A DNA stretch of 64,000 bases. Origin: Paenibacillus montaniterrae. GTDB lineage: Bacteria; Bacillota; Bacilli; Paenibacillales; Paenibacillaceae. The notes under the pieces are model-generated. The model was not told where the DNA came from, searched no databases, and was given only the letters and a program-made list of their open reading frames with translations. A program made the position numbers and the translations under genes. This document shows, one piece after another, positions 19,381 through 30,646 of the stretch; the stretch's first letter is position 1, and the number at the start of each line of letters is the position of its first letter. The stretch lies in assembly GCF_018403185.1 (NCBI RefSeq), contig NZ_BOSE01000005.1:261414-325413 (forward strand). The letters are read 5' to 3'.

Positions 19381-20927
19381 AAAAGTTGCCCTTCCTTTCG
19401 TGCCAGCTCCAAAACTGTCTTTTTCAGCTGCTCAAACGATTCATCCCATGCCGATGCATTATAATGATAATCCGTTATCCGATCCTGGATGCGCTCTGCC
19501 TCCTTCAAGGCGAACCATGCTTCCGTATTGTTGCCGATCTGATGCAGGTACAACGCTTTGCTGTAGTACGGCTCTCTTCGGCCCGGTAAAAAATGGATGG
19601 CTTGATCCAGCGATAACTTTACTAACGCAGTTTCATTGCGAGCACTATATACTCTGGACTTCATATAATAGAGATAGGATTTGTCGCTATTCTCAATATT
19701 GATCGCTGTTTCAATCGCCTTCATAGCATCATCATATCGCCCGGCGGAAATATATTCCTCTGCCAGGAACGACCATGATTTCCATACATCCTTTCTTTCC
19801 TTTACTGATTGCTCCAGCAATGGCAAATAAGAGGAACGCGATTTGGATGTATCCGGCTTCTGATACATCCAAAATTCTGGTATATACTTTACTTTCTCTT
19901 CCCCGTTATATTCCAAAATCTCGTGTACTGGTAATTTCCATGTATAGCCCAACCGTGAATGAATTCGTTCATGCCAATGCTCTGATTCACCACCGCCCGG
20001 CCAGAAGGTTTTGAATTTGTGATAATAGCGAGTGTACCCATACTCCCACTGGTTGATGAGATGCTCTTTCCAGCCGTCCATTAGATATTCATCAATATCC
20101 AGTGAAATACACAGGTCAATTTCCGGATTTACAAGCGAGAGTACTGTATTCCGCGCATCATCAAATCTCCATGGTGAAACCAAAATTTTGTAGGTTGATA
20201 ATGGTACATCAGGATTCGACTTACGAAACTCACTAATAATCTCGTTGGTTCCATCAGTAGAGCCGGTATCACATAACACGATCTCATCCGCTTGCTTCAC
20301 AGATTCCAGAAAGCGCTGCATAAAGGCGGCTTCATTTTTATATATTCCGTATACCGCAATCGTAGGTGCGTGGGCGTCTATTACATCTTTTTCAGTGTAT
20401 AGCTCTGGGTTGAAGCCTACATACATGCCGATCTCGTTTTCTGTATGACTAAGAGCAAGATGAGGGAATGTAGCCATTACTTCTTCGTGACTCCAATCAT
20501 CCTTTTTATGCTCTTCATAAGGATTATCTCTGTAAGGACCTTGTGGATAATGAACAATTGGGATGCTGATGAGAACGAATTCGCTGGATTCTAACAATTT
20601 GTTATAGACCTCGATCGCTTCTTCCTTGATTAGATGCTCCAATACATCTCCGAAAATCGTCACGCCATATCGCTTATCAGGTACGAACTCTCTAACATCC
20701 TGCTGGTACAATTCATCATATTTTTGCTTAAGGTGGTACTGTTCTACATACGGCTCCCATACCTCAATTGCTGCAAATGTAGCTCCAGGCAGGATTGGTC
20801 TTAACAAATCCGAATATGTCCCTGCTCCAGCACCTACATCAAGAATCGATTTATTAGTGCATTTGCCGATAAGCCGTTTAATCGACTGTTTTTTCCATGC
20901 TTTACCTGATTCTGAGCTAAAGGGCAT
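19377..20927 (-). CDS. Fusion of SAM methyltransferase and TPR glycosyltransferase
   Basis: 516 residues. Residues 1-170 are a class I methyltransferase with the SAM loop ILDVGAGAGTYSD and FGDVLEHL. Residues about 188-380 are a GT2 domain (AVYGIYKNEAAFM, CDTGSTDGT, RFDDARN, metal motif SLDIDEYL, HSRLGYTWKLPVHEIL), and TPR-like helices fill 390-516. It is the first gene of the operon, with AGGAGG before the ATG. Terminal O-methylation of sugars is known on BclA oligosaccharides (anthrose, methyl-rhamnose), which would explain a methyltransferase joined to a transferase; this link is inference. Confidence 0.86.
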   Translation of the reverse strand: MPFSSESGKAWKKQSIKRLIGKCTNKSILDVGAGAGTYSDLLRPILPGATFAAIEVWEPYVEQYHLKQKYDELYQQDVREFVPDKRYGVTIFGDVLEHLIKEEAIEVYNKLLESSEFVLISIPIVHYPQGPYRDNPYEEHKKDDWSHEEVMATFPHLALSHTENEIGMYVGFNPELYTEKDVIDAHAPTIAVYGIYKNEAAFMQRFLESVKQADEIVLCDTGSTDGTNEIISEFRKSNPDVPLSTYKILVSPWRFDDARNTVLSLVNPEIDLCISLDIDEYLMDGWKEHLINQWEYGYTRYYHKFKTFWPGGGESEHWHERIHSRLGYTWKLPVHEILEYNGEEKVKYIPEFWMYQKPDTSKSRSSYLPLLEQSVKERKDVWKSWSFLAEEYISAGRYDDAMKAIETAINIENSDKSYLYYMKSRVYSARNETALVKLSLDQAIHFLPGRREPYYSKALYLHQIGNNTEAWFALKEAERIQDRITDYHYNASAWDESFEQLKKTVLELARKEGQLL

Positions 20928-21303
20928 TTCTGTTCCTCCTATTTCCTCATAAAGATATATTGAAACAGTAAATTTATATGAGCGATGTAATAAAAGTATG
21001 CTTATGTCGTCTGATCACACCTCTCATTCAAGACTGCCATATAATGTGGACAAATTGCCAACGTCAAATGAACATTTTACTAATTAAGGGATTTTGATGT
21101 AGAATATATCAATTTTGCAACATATAGTAATTTTAGATTCTTAAAAACAGGCATCTCGCATTATATAGAAGACTATAATGTCGATTACAGCATCTAGTTA
21201 ATCACATTAGTAGAGTATATAAGAGGTCCTTGTGCTTAGGAATCTGCAAAACTAGAATCCAGCAAAGCTGGATTACTAAAGATATTGGAGAGGAGTTTGT
21301 ACC
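20928..21303. other. Divergent intergenic region between glycosyltransferase operon and collagen-propeller gene
   Basis: 376 AT-rich bases holding both divergent promoters. CATATAGTA (21121-21129, plus strand) fits the SigK -10 pattern and CATACTTT (minus strand, near 21000) fits a SigE -10, both without clear -35 boxes. A perfect hairpin AATCCAGC-aaa-GCTGGATT (21256-21274) lies in the leader of the collagen-propeller gene. No gene seen. Confidence 0.45.
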
Positions 21304-24039
<2,736 letters not shown>

Positions 24040-24121
24040 TAGATCAGATCATTTCCTTCATTACAACTAAAATCTAAAAGCAACAAGCGACTAAGAGGCT
24101 TCTTTCAAGTATACAACCAAG

Positions 24122-24160
24122 CAGCAGATAGTTGAGCAAGCAGCGCTTAACTATCTGCTG
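24122..24160 (+). terminator. Hairpin after collagen-propeller gene
   Basis: Perfect 12-bp stem CAGCAGATAGTT/AACTATCTGCTG with a 15-base loop, about 80 bases past the stop. No T-run follows, so it may be a weak terminator or an mRNA end stabiliser. A related hairpin follows the next gene. Confidence 0.5.
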
Positions 24161-24248
24161 TCTCCAATATCATATTCCCTCCTTTCCGTATGGCATCTAT
24201 CCCTATTAGAAAAATTAACTTATCTTTTATGAAAGGAGTTGTTGCTTC

Positions 24249-25400
24249 ATGCAACAAGTAGATCCTTTAGCTCAAAACAAAGCGGCTACTAGCAACTATG
24301 TTTACTTTCTCAGCCATCCTGGTGGCGGAACCAGTCAGGATTTAAATGTCATTGACTACGTTGCCAACCCGTCAGCACTCGCTTCATTTTCACCGATATC
24401 TTTGGGCGTATACAGTAATACAATCGCCGTTTCGGCTGATTACCATTATGTGTATGGAGACAGTGGCACTGCTTTCGACTTAAATGCGTTAGGTCCGATC
24501 GTCAGCACACAACTGCATCAGGTTGTCAACCATTTTAACGTCGGAATAACTGGGTGGGGCGTTATCGTTTCGCCAAACAATCGATTTGTAGTCTTTAGTC
24601 AAGGTGCTCTGCCATTCAATGCCGTTATCTTTGATTTGTTAATGAGTCCAGTACCTTCGCCTGTCACACTTGGCAATGATGGTGGACTCGTAATGGCTGT
24701 CTCTCCAAATAGCAGATATTTCGCCTCAATTGGCCGCTATGGAAACGTTCAATTAGTCGATCTCGTTCAGAAGCAACCGATTGACAATAACTTCTTGGCA
24801 GGTCCTTACAGTCTGGATCCATCAGCGATGGCTTTCTCTCAAGATAGTCAAACTCTGTTTATCGGTGTCAAAAATAACTGGGACATGGCGCAGTATAAAA
24901 ACGTTTCTGGTGGTCAGACATATTATTTGAATGACTCGTTATCCAGCATCGTAAACTGGCACGACAACTATATTTACGGCATTTACCGATACGATACAAC
25001 GTATTCTCAGGTCGTTAAATTGTCTGCTAAGGACGGTGTAATTTCTAACTATACCACAATCCCGAGCTGGCCTTATCAGTACAATCTGCAGATCTCGCCA
25101 GACAAAAACTGGGTTGTCGTGCAGCATGCAGCAGGGGTGCAAATGATTCCTACCAGCACTGACCAGTGGCAGTTCAATGTACCGATTAATGCAGGAACGA
25201 CAACCTACGCCTATCTTGCGATTACTCCGGACAGCACAATGGCTTATGCCTCCTATGACAATGTTATCTATCCAATCGTGCTTTCGGAGAGTACAACCTC
25301 TGCAGGAACGCCGATCACGATGACCGATCCTATTACGGATATGTGCTCTGCTCTTACACTGTGCAAAAATCAAGGAGTAGGACTCGCAAGTCGACTGTAA
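24249..25400 (+). CDS. Beta-propeller protein, duplicate of the preceding C-terminal domain
   Basis: 383 residues. After about 15 unique residues (MQQVDPLAQNKAATS) the protein is almost identical to residues 540-911 of the upstream collagen-propeller protein, including the end ([11 protein letters not shown]). No collagen stalk or signal peptide. AAAGGAG lies before the ATG. DNA identity is also high, so this is a recent tandem duplication or is kept alike by gene conversion. It may assemble with, or compete with, the head of the larger protein. Enzymatic activity is not evident. Confidence 0.85.
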   Translation: MQQVDPLAQNKAATSNYVYFLSHPGGGTSQDLNVIDYVANPSALASFSPISLGVYSNTIAVSADYHYVYGDSGTAFDLNALGPIVSTQLHQVVNHFNVGITGWGVIVSPNNRFVVFSQGALPFNAVIFDLLMSPVPSPVTLGNDGGLVMAVSPNSRYFASIGRYGNVQLVDLVQKQPIDNNFLAGPYSLDPSAMAFSQDSQTLFIGVKNNWDMAQYKNVSGGQTYYLNDSLSSIVNWHDNYIYGIYRYDTTYSQVVKLSAKDGVISNYTTIPSWPYQYNLQISPDKNWVVVQHAAGVQMIPTSTDQWQFNVPINAGTTTYAYLAITPDSTMAYASYDNVIYPIVLSESTTSAGTPITMTDPITDMCSALTLCKNQGVGLASRL

Positions 25401-25441
25401 TAGACAGTATCGTTTCATTTGTTGCAATTAATTTCTTATGC

Positions 25442-25479
25442 AGCAAATAGTTAAGCAAGCCGCAGCTTAACTATTTGCT
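25442..25479 (+). terminator. Hairpin after beta-propeller gene
   Basis: Perfect 15-bp inverted repeat AGCAAATAGTTAAGC/GCTTAACTATTTGCT with an 8-base loop, a duplicate of the hairpin at 24122, without a T-run. Confidence 0.5.
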
Positions 25480-25508
25480 CCTCTAATCATATTACTTGCA
25501 TAAAAAGC

Positions 25509-25570
25509 AATCACCCTGGAGTGCTTATGTTGATAATCTCAACAGCAGCGTTCTCAGGGTGATTTTTTAT
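25509..25570. terminator. Bidirectional terminator between propeller gene and nadE
   Basis: AATCACCCTG (25509-25518) pairs with CAGGGTGATT (25555-25564). T-runs follow on the plus strand (TTTTTTAT) and in part on the minus strand (GCTTTTTA), serving the convergent genes. Confidence 0.75.
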
Positions 25571-25588
25571 CTCAGGATTGGAGTGAAA

Positions 25589-26407
25589 TTACTTCCACCA
25601 TTGATCGAACGGCGTAACAGGCAGCTCCCGCTTGTGCTGGGTCATTGCATAGCGCTTCTCAATTGCAGATTTCGCAGCAGCTTCTACTTCGTTGCCGACC
25701 AAGTAGTCATCCAACTGGTTATATTCCATGCCAAGCTCAGCTTCGTCAGCCTGCTGCGGCTTGTTATCTAGCAGGTCCGCCGTTGGCGTTTTAAGGTACA
25801 ATCGTTCAGGTGCATTCAGCTCCTTGAGCAGCTCGCGGCCTTGGCCCTTCGTAAGACCTGTTAGCGGCAAAATATCCGCTCCACCATCGCCATACTTCGT
25901 AAAGAAGCCGGTAATCGCTTCGGCTGCATGGTCGGTTCCAACTACAAGGCTTTGATGCTCGCCAGCAATTGCATATTGTGCGATCATCCGCATTCTCGCC
26001 TTCACATTTCCTTTATGATAATCGGATAATGCCCGATCATCGCTTTCCTGATACGTAATGGCAAATGCATCTACAGATGCGCCAATGTTAAAGGTGAGTG
26101 ATTGGTCTGGTTTAATAAATTGCAGAGCAAGCTGCGCATCGTCCTCATCCTGCTGGACGCCATACGGTAGACGAACGGCATAAAAAACAGCCTCGTAGCC
26201 TTCTGCGCGCAGCTCTTCAACCGCTAGTTGAGTCAATCTTCCGGCAAGCGACGAGTCCTGACCACCACTAATGCCGAGCACGAAGCCTTTCGCTCCTGTT
26301 TTGCGGCAATATTCCTTAAGGAAGTTTACCCGTGTACGAATTTCCTCTGCTGCGTTGATCGCAGGCTTGACATGCAGTGCGTTCATAATTTCAGTTTGTT
26401 TACTCAT
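25589..26407 (-). CDS. nadE: NAD synthetase, ammonia-dependent
   Basis: 272 residues, the usual size of the short ammonia-using form. The ATP-pyrophosphatase loop [14 protein letters not shown] (near 44-57) and the later [22 protein letters not shown] motif are intact. It converts nicotinate adenine dinucleotide, ATP and ammonia to NAD. AAGGGAG precedes the ATG, and the stop of the nadD-like gene is 18 bases upstream. It is the last gene of the NAD salvage cluster that begins with the Nudix-HTH gene at 30601. Confidence 0.96.
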   Translation of the reverse strand: MSKQTEIMNALHVKPAINAAEEIRTRVNFLKEYCRKTGAKGFVLGISGGQDSSLAGRLTQLAVEELRAEGYEAVFYAVRLPYGVQQDEDDAQLALQFIKPDQSLTFNIGASVDAFAITYQESDDRALSDYHKGNVKARMRMIAQYAIAGEHQSLVVGTDHAAEAITGFFTKYGDGGADILPLTGLTKGQGRELLKELNAPERLYLKTPTADLLDNKPQQADEAELGMEYNQLDDYLVGNEVEAAAKSAIEKRYAMTQHKRELPVTPFDQWWK

Positions 26408-26425
26408 CTTTCTGTCTCCCTTCGG

Positions 26426-27040
26426 CTATTTGTACAGGTTATTGCTTTTTATATATTCGTAAACCTTGTCGGGCACTAGATAACGAGGCTCGCCGCCCAT
26501 TTTCAGCTCATCTCTAATATAGCTTGAGCTGATCTCCATTGCCAATCCCTTGTCTATTAGATGAAACGTCTGTCCGTCATCCGCATTGCGCAGAATTGGC
26601 GATTTGCTAATGGCAGATAGCATATTGATCCCGTCTCTTGCCATGACGATAAATTTATTCTCGTGAATCAAATCCTCAGCCCGCTTCCACTTTCCTTCGC
26701 CAATATCGACGAGCAGATCAGCACCCATAATGAAGTAAATTTCATCGTCAGGATATTTTTCGCGGAAATGTCTGAGCGTAAGATAGGTTGCGATTTCCCA
26801 GCCAAGCTGGTTCATTTCGTAATCATCGACTTCAAATTTATCGTTGTCAGCAATTGCCAGACGGACCATATTCATACGATGCTCGTCAGATACATGCAGC
26901 TGCTTATCCTGTCTCTTACTGGAGCAGGGCAGGAAAATAACTCGATCCAGCTTGCAGCGATGAGCCACCGTGCTTGCTGTCCATAGATGGACATTCGTTA
27001 CAGGATCAAAGGAAGATCCGTATATTCCAATTTTCGCCAT
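26426..27040 (-). CDS. nadD: Nicotinate-nucleotide adenylyltransferase-like protein
   Basis: 204 residues. The nucleotidyltransferase fold is shown by IGIYGSSFDPVTNVHL at the start and ISSSYIRDEL near the C-terminus. The catalytic (H/T)xGH motif reads TNVH, so the glycine is replaced by valine; the last histidine remains. The ATG at 27040 is preceded by AAGGAGG. It adenylates nicotinate mononucleotide ahead of NadE. It differs from the house-keeping Bacillus NadD and may be a second paralogue tied to salvage. About 700 bases of structured repeats separate it from pncB. Confidence 0.85.
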   Translation of the reverse strand: MAKIGIYGSSFDPVTNVHLWTASTVAHRCKLDRVIFLPCSSKRQDKQLHVSDEHRMNMVRLAIADNDKFEVDDYEMNQLGWEIATYLTLRHFREKYPDDEIYFIMGADLLVDIGEGKWKRAEDLIHENKFIVMARDGINMLSAISKSPILRNADDGQTFHLIDKGLAMEISSSYIRDELKMGGEPRYLVPDKVYEYIKSNNLYK

Positions 27041-27063
27041 ATATTGGCCTCCTTCAACGCTCC

Positions 27064-27176
27064 GGAGCAAAGCATCCTCAAGTCGCTTTTTAAATCGTAA
27101 TGCTCTTATGAAATTTTTTATGGTCGCATTACGATGTTAAAGGCGACACACTCCGTTTTTCGGTATGCTTTGCTCC
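27064..27176. repeat. Long palindrome with GGAGCAAAGC ends
   Basis: 113-base imperfect hairpin: outer arms GGAGCAAAGCATCC (27064-27077) and GGTATGCTTTGCTCC (27162-27176); inner arms about 27082-27104 with 27126-27147 (TCGTAATGC with GCATTACGA). It lies just upstream of the nadD-like ribosome site. A closely similar element is at 59690-59801 and a short version at 62595-62638. Confidence 0.8.
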
Positions 27177-27201
27177 TTCGCTGTAGCTTTTTTTGAATGC
27201 G

Positions 27202-27758
27202 GGACCAAGAAGCTTGGACGCTAGTAGAAAATGAGGAGCGCAGCGTAGGCAAAAGCTACGTGAGCACCTTCAATGTTTCCGCAGGAAACATGCATCGGAA
27301 GCATATGCCTTTCGCTAGCGTTCAAGATTCGCCGCCGACTACGCTACAAAGCAAATCATCGTCATCAAAGTCGGATTTTTAAACCTCCCTTCCAATAGAA
27401 GTTTAAAAATTCGGCTTTCAGGACCAAGAAGATGGCACGATACTAGAAGGCGAGGAGCGCAGCGTAGGCAAAAAGCTACGTGAGCACCGAAGCCTTCGGT
27501 AGCGTGACATATTCGACGTCGAATCCACTACAACGCAATAGCATCGTCATCAAAGTCGGATTTTTAAACCTCCTTTTCAATAGAAGTTTAAAAATTCGGC
27601 TTTCAGGACCAAGAAGCTTGGACGCTAGTAGAAAATGAGGAGCGCAGCGTAGGCACTTGCTACGTGAGCACCGGAATTTTCGCTTGCGTTCAAGATTCGC
27701 CGTCGACTAACCTACAACGAAGTTACATCGTCATCAAAGTCGAACTTTTTAAACCTCC
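27202..27758. repeat. Three tandem copies of a structured 185-219 bp repeat
   Basis: Units begin with GGACCAAGAAG at 27202, 27421 and 27606. Each holds an outer helix (for example CTTGGACGCTAG at 27213-27224 with CTAGCGTTCAAG at 27315-27326), an inner helix (GGAGCGCAGCGTAG with CTACGTGAGCACC), a conserved ATTCGCCGTCGAC block and a CATCGTCATCAAAGTC end. Neighbouring units are joined by an 18-bp hairpin with TTTAAAC/GTTTAAA. Unit 2 carries the alternative outer arms ATGGCACG and CGTGACAT. The last copy runs into the stop codon of pncB (27749). No coding potential is supported. Confidence 0.85.
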
Positions 27759-29227
27759 TTAACCTTTCTGCGTACTTCTTCTATTAATTTCATTTTATTC
27801 TCCCAACACTCCTGACTAAGATTTACCGGGTACTCGGCTGGGTTTAGCGTGCGTTTGTACTCTTCCCACAGGATATCCAAATTTTCCTGAACGAACTCGC
27901 GAATGTCCTGCAGCGCAGGAAGCTGATACACGAGCTTGCCTTGCTCAAAGATTGTATGGTGCAGCTCGCGCGCCTCGAATCCTGTGACGAATTTGGCAAT
28001 GTACGTGTGTACGGGATGGAACATGTGCAGGCGCTGCTCGTTTTGCGGCTCCTCATGCTCCAGTGCGATGTAGTCGCCCTCGGATTTGCCGTTCGTCTTA
28101 TTCACGATGCGGTATACTCGCTTGCGTCCTGGAGTAGAAATTTTCTCGGGATTGGAGCTGATTTTGATCGTATCGACCATTTTGCCCGCTTCGTCTTCAA
28201 TTGCAATCAGCTTGTAGACGGCTCCCAGCGCCGGCTGATCGTAAGCGGTAATCAGCTTCGTTCCGATGCCCCATACATCGATGCGCGCTCCTTGCGCCTT
28301 CAGGTTCATGATCGTCTGCTCGTCGAGATCGTTGGAAGCGTAAATTTTAGCGTCGGGAAAGCCTGCTTCGTCCAGCATTTTGCGAGCTTCCTTGGACAAA
28401 TAAGCAAGGTCGCCGCTGTCAAGGCGAATGCCCTTGAAGCTTATGCGATCGCCAAACTCCTTGGCAACCTTGATCGCTGTTGGCACGCCTGATCTGAGCG
28501 TATCATACGTGTCGACGAGAAATACACAATCTCTATGCGTTTCGGCATACGTTTTGAACGCCTTGTACTCGTCGCGATAAGCTTGCACCATTGCATGGGC
28601 ATGCGTGCCTGATACCGGAATGCCGAACAGCTTGCCCGCTCTTACGTTCGAAGTTGCGTCAAAGCCTGCGATATACGCGGCTCTTGTTCCCCATATCGCA
28701 GCATCCATTTCCTGAGCGCGGCGAGTTCCGAACTCCATGCAGGCATCGTTAGGCGCCACATGCTTGACGCGAGCTGCCTTGGTCGCAATCAGCGTCTGGT
28801 AGTTGACGATATTGAGGATGGCCGTCTCAATAAGCTGCGCCTCGGCAAGCGGCGCTTCGATACGCATGATCGGTTCATTGGCAAAAACCAGCTCGCCTTC
28901 CTTCATGGAGCGGACGGTCCCTGTAAAGCGAATCGTCTGAAGATAGGCCAAATACTCATCGCTGTAGCCTTCTTCACGCAAATACGCGAGATCGCTCTCG
29001 CTAAAGCGAAAGCCGTGCAAATAGCGAATGACCCGCTCCAATCCGGCAAAGATCGCAAAGCCATTTTGGAAAGGCAGCTTGCGGAAATAGACTTCAAATA
29101 CAGCTTTGCGGGTATGCATGCCGTCCTGCCAGTAGGCCTGAGCCATATTGATCTGATATTTGTCGGTATGCAGCGCCAGGCTGTCATCAGTATGGTTGAA
29201 TGCTGCGAATTGTTCGTTGTAGTCCAT
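27749..29227 (-). CDS. pncB: Nicotinate phosphoribosyltransferase
   Basis: 492 residues, within the usual range for the bacterial enzyme. Characteristic stretches are HTDKYQINMAQAYW at the N-terminus, FGTRRAQEMDAAIWG, SGTHAHAMVQAY and the phosphoribosyl-binding region FKGIRLDSGDLAYLS. It makes nicotinate mononucleotide from nicotinate and PRPP. The ATG at 29227 begins one base after the pncA stop, with an AGGGG site. Its final three codons and TAA coincide with the beginning of the downstream tandem repeat. Confidence 0.96.
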   Translation of the reverse strand: MDYNEQFAAFNHTDDSLALHTDKYQINMAQAYWQDGMHTRKAVFEVYFRKLPFQNGFAIFAGLERVIRYLHGFRFSESDLAYLREEGYSDEYLAYLQTIRFTGTVRSMKEGELVFANEPIMRIEAPLAEAQLIETAILNIVNYQTLIATKAARVKHVAPNDACMEFGTRRAQEMDAAIWGTRAAYIAGFDATSNVRAGKLFGIPVSGTHAHAMVQAYRDEYKAFKTYAETHRDCVFLVDTYDTLRSGVPTAIKVAKEFGDRISFKGIRLDSGDLAYLSKEARKMLDEAGFPDAKIYASNDLDEQTIMNLKAQGARIDVWGIGTKLITAYDQPALGAVYKLIAIEDEAGKMVDTIKISSNPEKISTPGRKRVYRIVNKTNGKSEGDYIALEHEEPQNEQRLHMFHPVHTYIAKFVTGFEARELHHTIFEQGKLVYQLPALQDIREFVQENLDILWEEYKRTLNPAEYPVNLSQECWENKMKLIEEVRRKVKEV

Positions 29228-29228
29228 A

Positions 29229-29798
29229 TTAGTCTGCCCCTTTCTTGACAACCTGAGCGCCGAGCGAGCCTTTGAAATGTCTTAGCGCCCATATATGGCC
29301 CTCAGGATCAAAGCTTGCCACCGCATCCTCATGCACAATGATGTCGAACCCTTTATTATAAGCATCTACCGCTGTATGAAGCACGCAAATATCGGTGCAT
29401 ACGCCAACCAGATGAAGCTCGCTTATCCCTCTTGCGCGCAGTCGAAGCTCCAGATCCGTTCCGGCAAATGCGCTATATCTCGTCTTATCCATCCAGTACA
29501 CATTAGCTGCTTGCTTGTTAGCCTGATACAGCTCCTCCAATGCTCCATACAGCTTGCGTCCTGCTGTGCCCTCAATGTTGTGCGGCGGAAACAGCCTCGT
29601 TTCAGGATGAAACGGATCATTTTCCTGGTGAATGTCGATTGCGAACACGACGTAATCACCATTGTCAATAAATGCTTTAGTAAGCTCAACCATTCGCCCT
29701 TCAAGCGCTTGGCCAGGCGCCCCGCAGGTCAAGGCCCCGTCTGCAGCTACAAAATCATATGTGTAATCGATATGAATTAACGCTTTTTTCTTTTCCAT
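29229..29798 (-). CDS. pncA: Nicotinamidase-type cysteine hydrolase (isochorismatase fold)
   Basis: 189 residues. The catalytic aspartate is in IDYTYDFVAADG, the metal/catalytic region in DIHQENDPFHPE, and the nucleophile cysteine in GVCTDICVLHTA with the preceding cis-peptide region. It turns nicotinamide into nicotinate, the substrate of the adjacent pncB. The ATG at 29798 is preceded by AAGGAGG; a longer frame from 29825 overlaps the Nudix gene and lacks a site. Family members include isochorismatases, but the setting between Nudix-HTH and pncB strongly favours nicotinamidase. Confidence 0.92.
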   Translation of the reverse strand: MEKKKALIHIDYTYDFVAADGALTCGAPGQALEGRMVELTKAFIDNGDYVVFAIDIHQENDPFHPETRLFPPHNIEGTAGRKLYGALEELYQANKQAANVYWMDKTRYSAFAGTDLELRLRARGISELHLVGVCTDICVLHTAVDAYNKGFDIIVHEDAVASFDPEGHIWALRHFKGSLGAQVVKKGAD

Positions 29799-29824
29799 CT
29801 TCGTTCTCCTCCTTATGTCAGCCA

Positions 29825-30601
29825 TTATATTTTGGCATGATAAATGGATCTCTTTAAGCCTACATCGACGAACCGATATAGCTGTGTCGGTCTTTTCGAC
29901 GTTCTTGTCGTTTTCTTCCCCTTCACCTCTTCGATGAACGGCAATGATTTGATCTTTCTGGCAAACGCCGGCTCCAACGTTATCGCTGAATCATCAGTTA
30001 CGGTAAGCAGAACAGCCTGCAGCTCCGAGTACGTAAACTCCTCAGGCAAAAACTCCTTGGCTGCTGTCGTTTCAAGCAGCTTCTGGCGAATGATGTGAAT
30101 CGCATCGGCAACGATTTGTGCATGGTCAAAGGCAAGCTCCAGCTCCATTACCTCCTTGACCGAAAACAGCTGCACATCCGCAGCATCATCATTTGCCTCT
30201 CGGCTGGATAGCTTATGCTCTGGCACGATCGCATAATGCGCGTTGCTAATAATCCAGCCCCGCGGATCACGCCCGGGCTTATCGTATACGGCGAAATGCT
30301 CCAGATGAATATTTTCTACGCCCGTTTCTTCCTTCAACTCGCGCATTGCGCTTTCGAACGCGGTCTCATCAGGATTGACAAATCCGCCTGGCAGCGCCCA
30401 CTTGCCAGCCTCAATATTAGGTCTACCTTCACTATCGTACATGCTGCGCTGAATGAGCATAATTTTAAGATCGAGCATCGGCGGCTTGAACTCCTCCGAT
30501 TTAACAGGCAGTATGGTAAATACAGCGATATCGGAAGTATAGCCGTCAGGTGTTCGGTATTTTTTTACATCGTATTGCTGCAATGCTTCCTTGTTGCTCA
30601 C
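29825..30601 (-). CDS. Nudix hydrolase with NrtR-like winged-helix C-terminus
   Basis: 258 residues. A complete Nudix box starts at GGFVNPDETAFESAM and continues REL-KEE-TG, so hydrolase activity may be kept. The C-terminal 80 residues (FTYSELQAVLL, FARKIKSLPF, RPTQLYRF) match the winged helix of NrtR, a regulator of NAD synthesis that senses ADP-ribose. The start is GTG with AAGGAGG six bases upstream. It heads the pncA-pncB-nadD-nadE series. NAD regulation in Bacillota is more often by NiaR, so an NrtR-type protein here is notable. An ATTAACAA inverted repeat at its promoter is a candidate operator. Confidence 0.88.
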   Translation of the reverse strand: MSNKEALQQYDVKKYRTPDGYTSDIAVFTILPVKSEEFKPPMLDLKIMLIQRSMYDSEGRPNIEAGKWALPGGFVNPDETAFESAMRELKEETGVENIHLEHFAVYDKPGRDPRGWIISNAHYAIVPEHKLSSREANDDAADVQLFSVKEVMELELAFDHAQIVADAIHIIRQKLLETTAAKEFLPEEFTYSELQAVLLTVTDDSAITLEPAFARKIKSLPFIEEVKGKKTTRTSKRPTQLYRFVDVGLKRSIYHAKI

Positions 30602-30619
30602 TGTATGCCTCCTTCATTT

Positions 30620-30643
30620 ATTAACAATTATCATTTTGTTAAT
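30620..30643. promoter_or_regulatory. Candidate operator of the NAD salvage operon
   Basis: Perfect inverted repeat ATTAACAA-8-TTGTTAAT between the -10 box and the ribosome site of the Nudix-HTH gene. Position suits a repressor; the cognate regulator is probably the gene product itself, which is inference. Confidence 0.5.
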
Positions 30644-30646
30644 TGT

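Noticed and set aside
27197..27382. Short plus-strand frame within the tandem repeat
   Set aside because: The frame is not kept in other repeat units, has no ribosome site, and the units are better explained by base pairing.
27202..27758. CRISPR-like array
   Set aside because: Units are 185-219 bp and conserved throughout, with no unique spacers and no cas genes nearby.
30620..30643. Fur box before the Nudix-HTH gene
   Set aside because: TGATAAT is present on one side only; the other half fits poorly, whereas an ATTAACAA inverted repeat is perfect.
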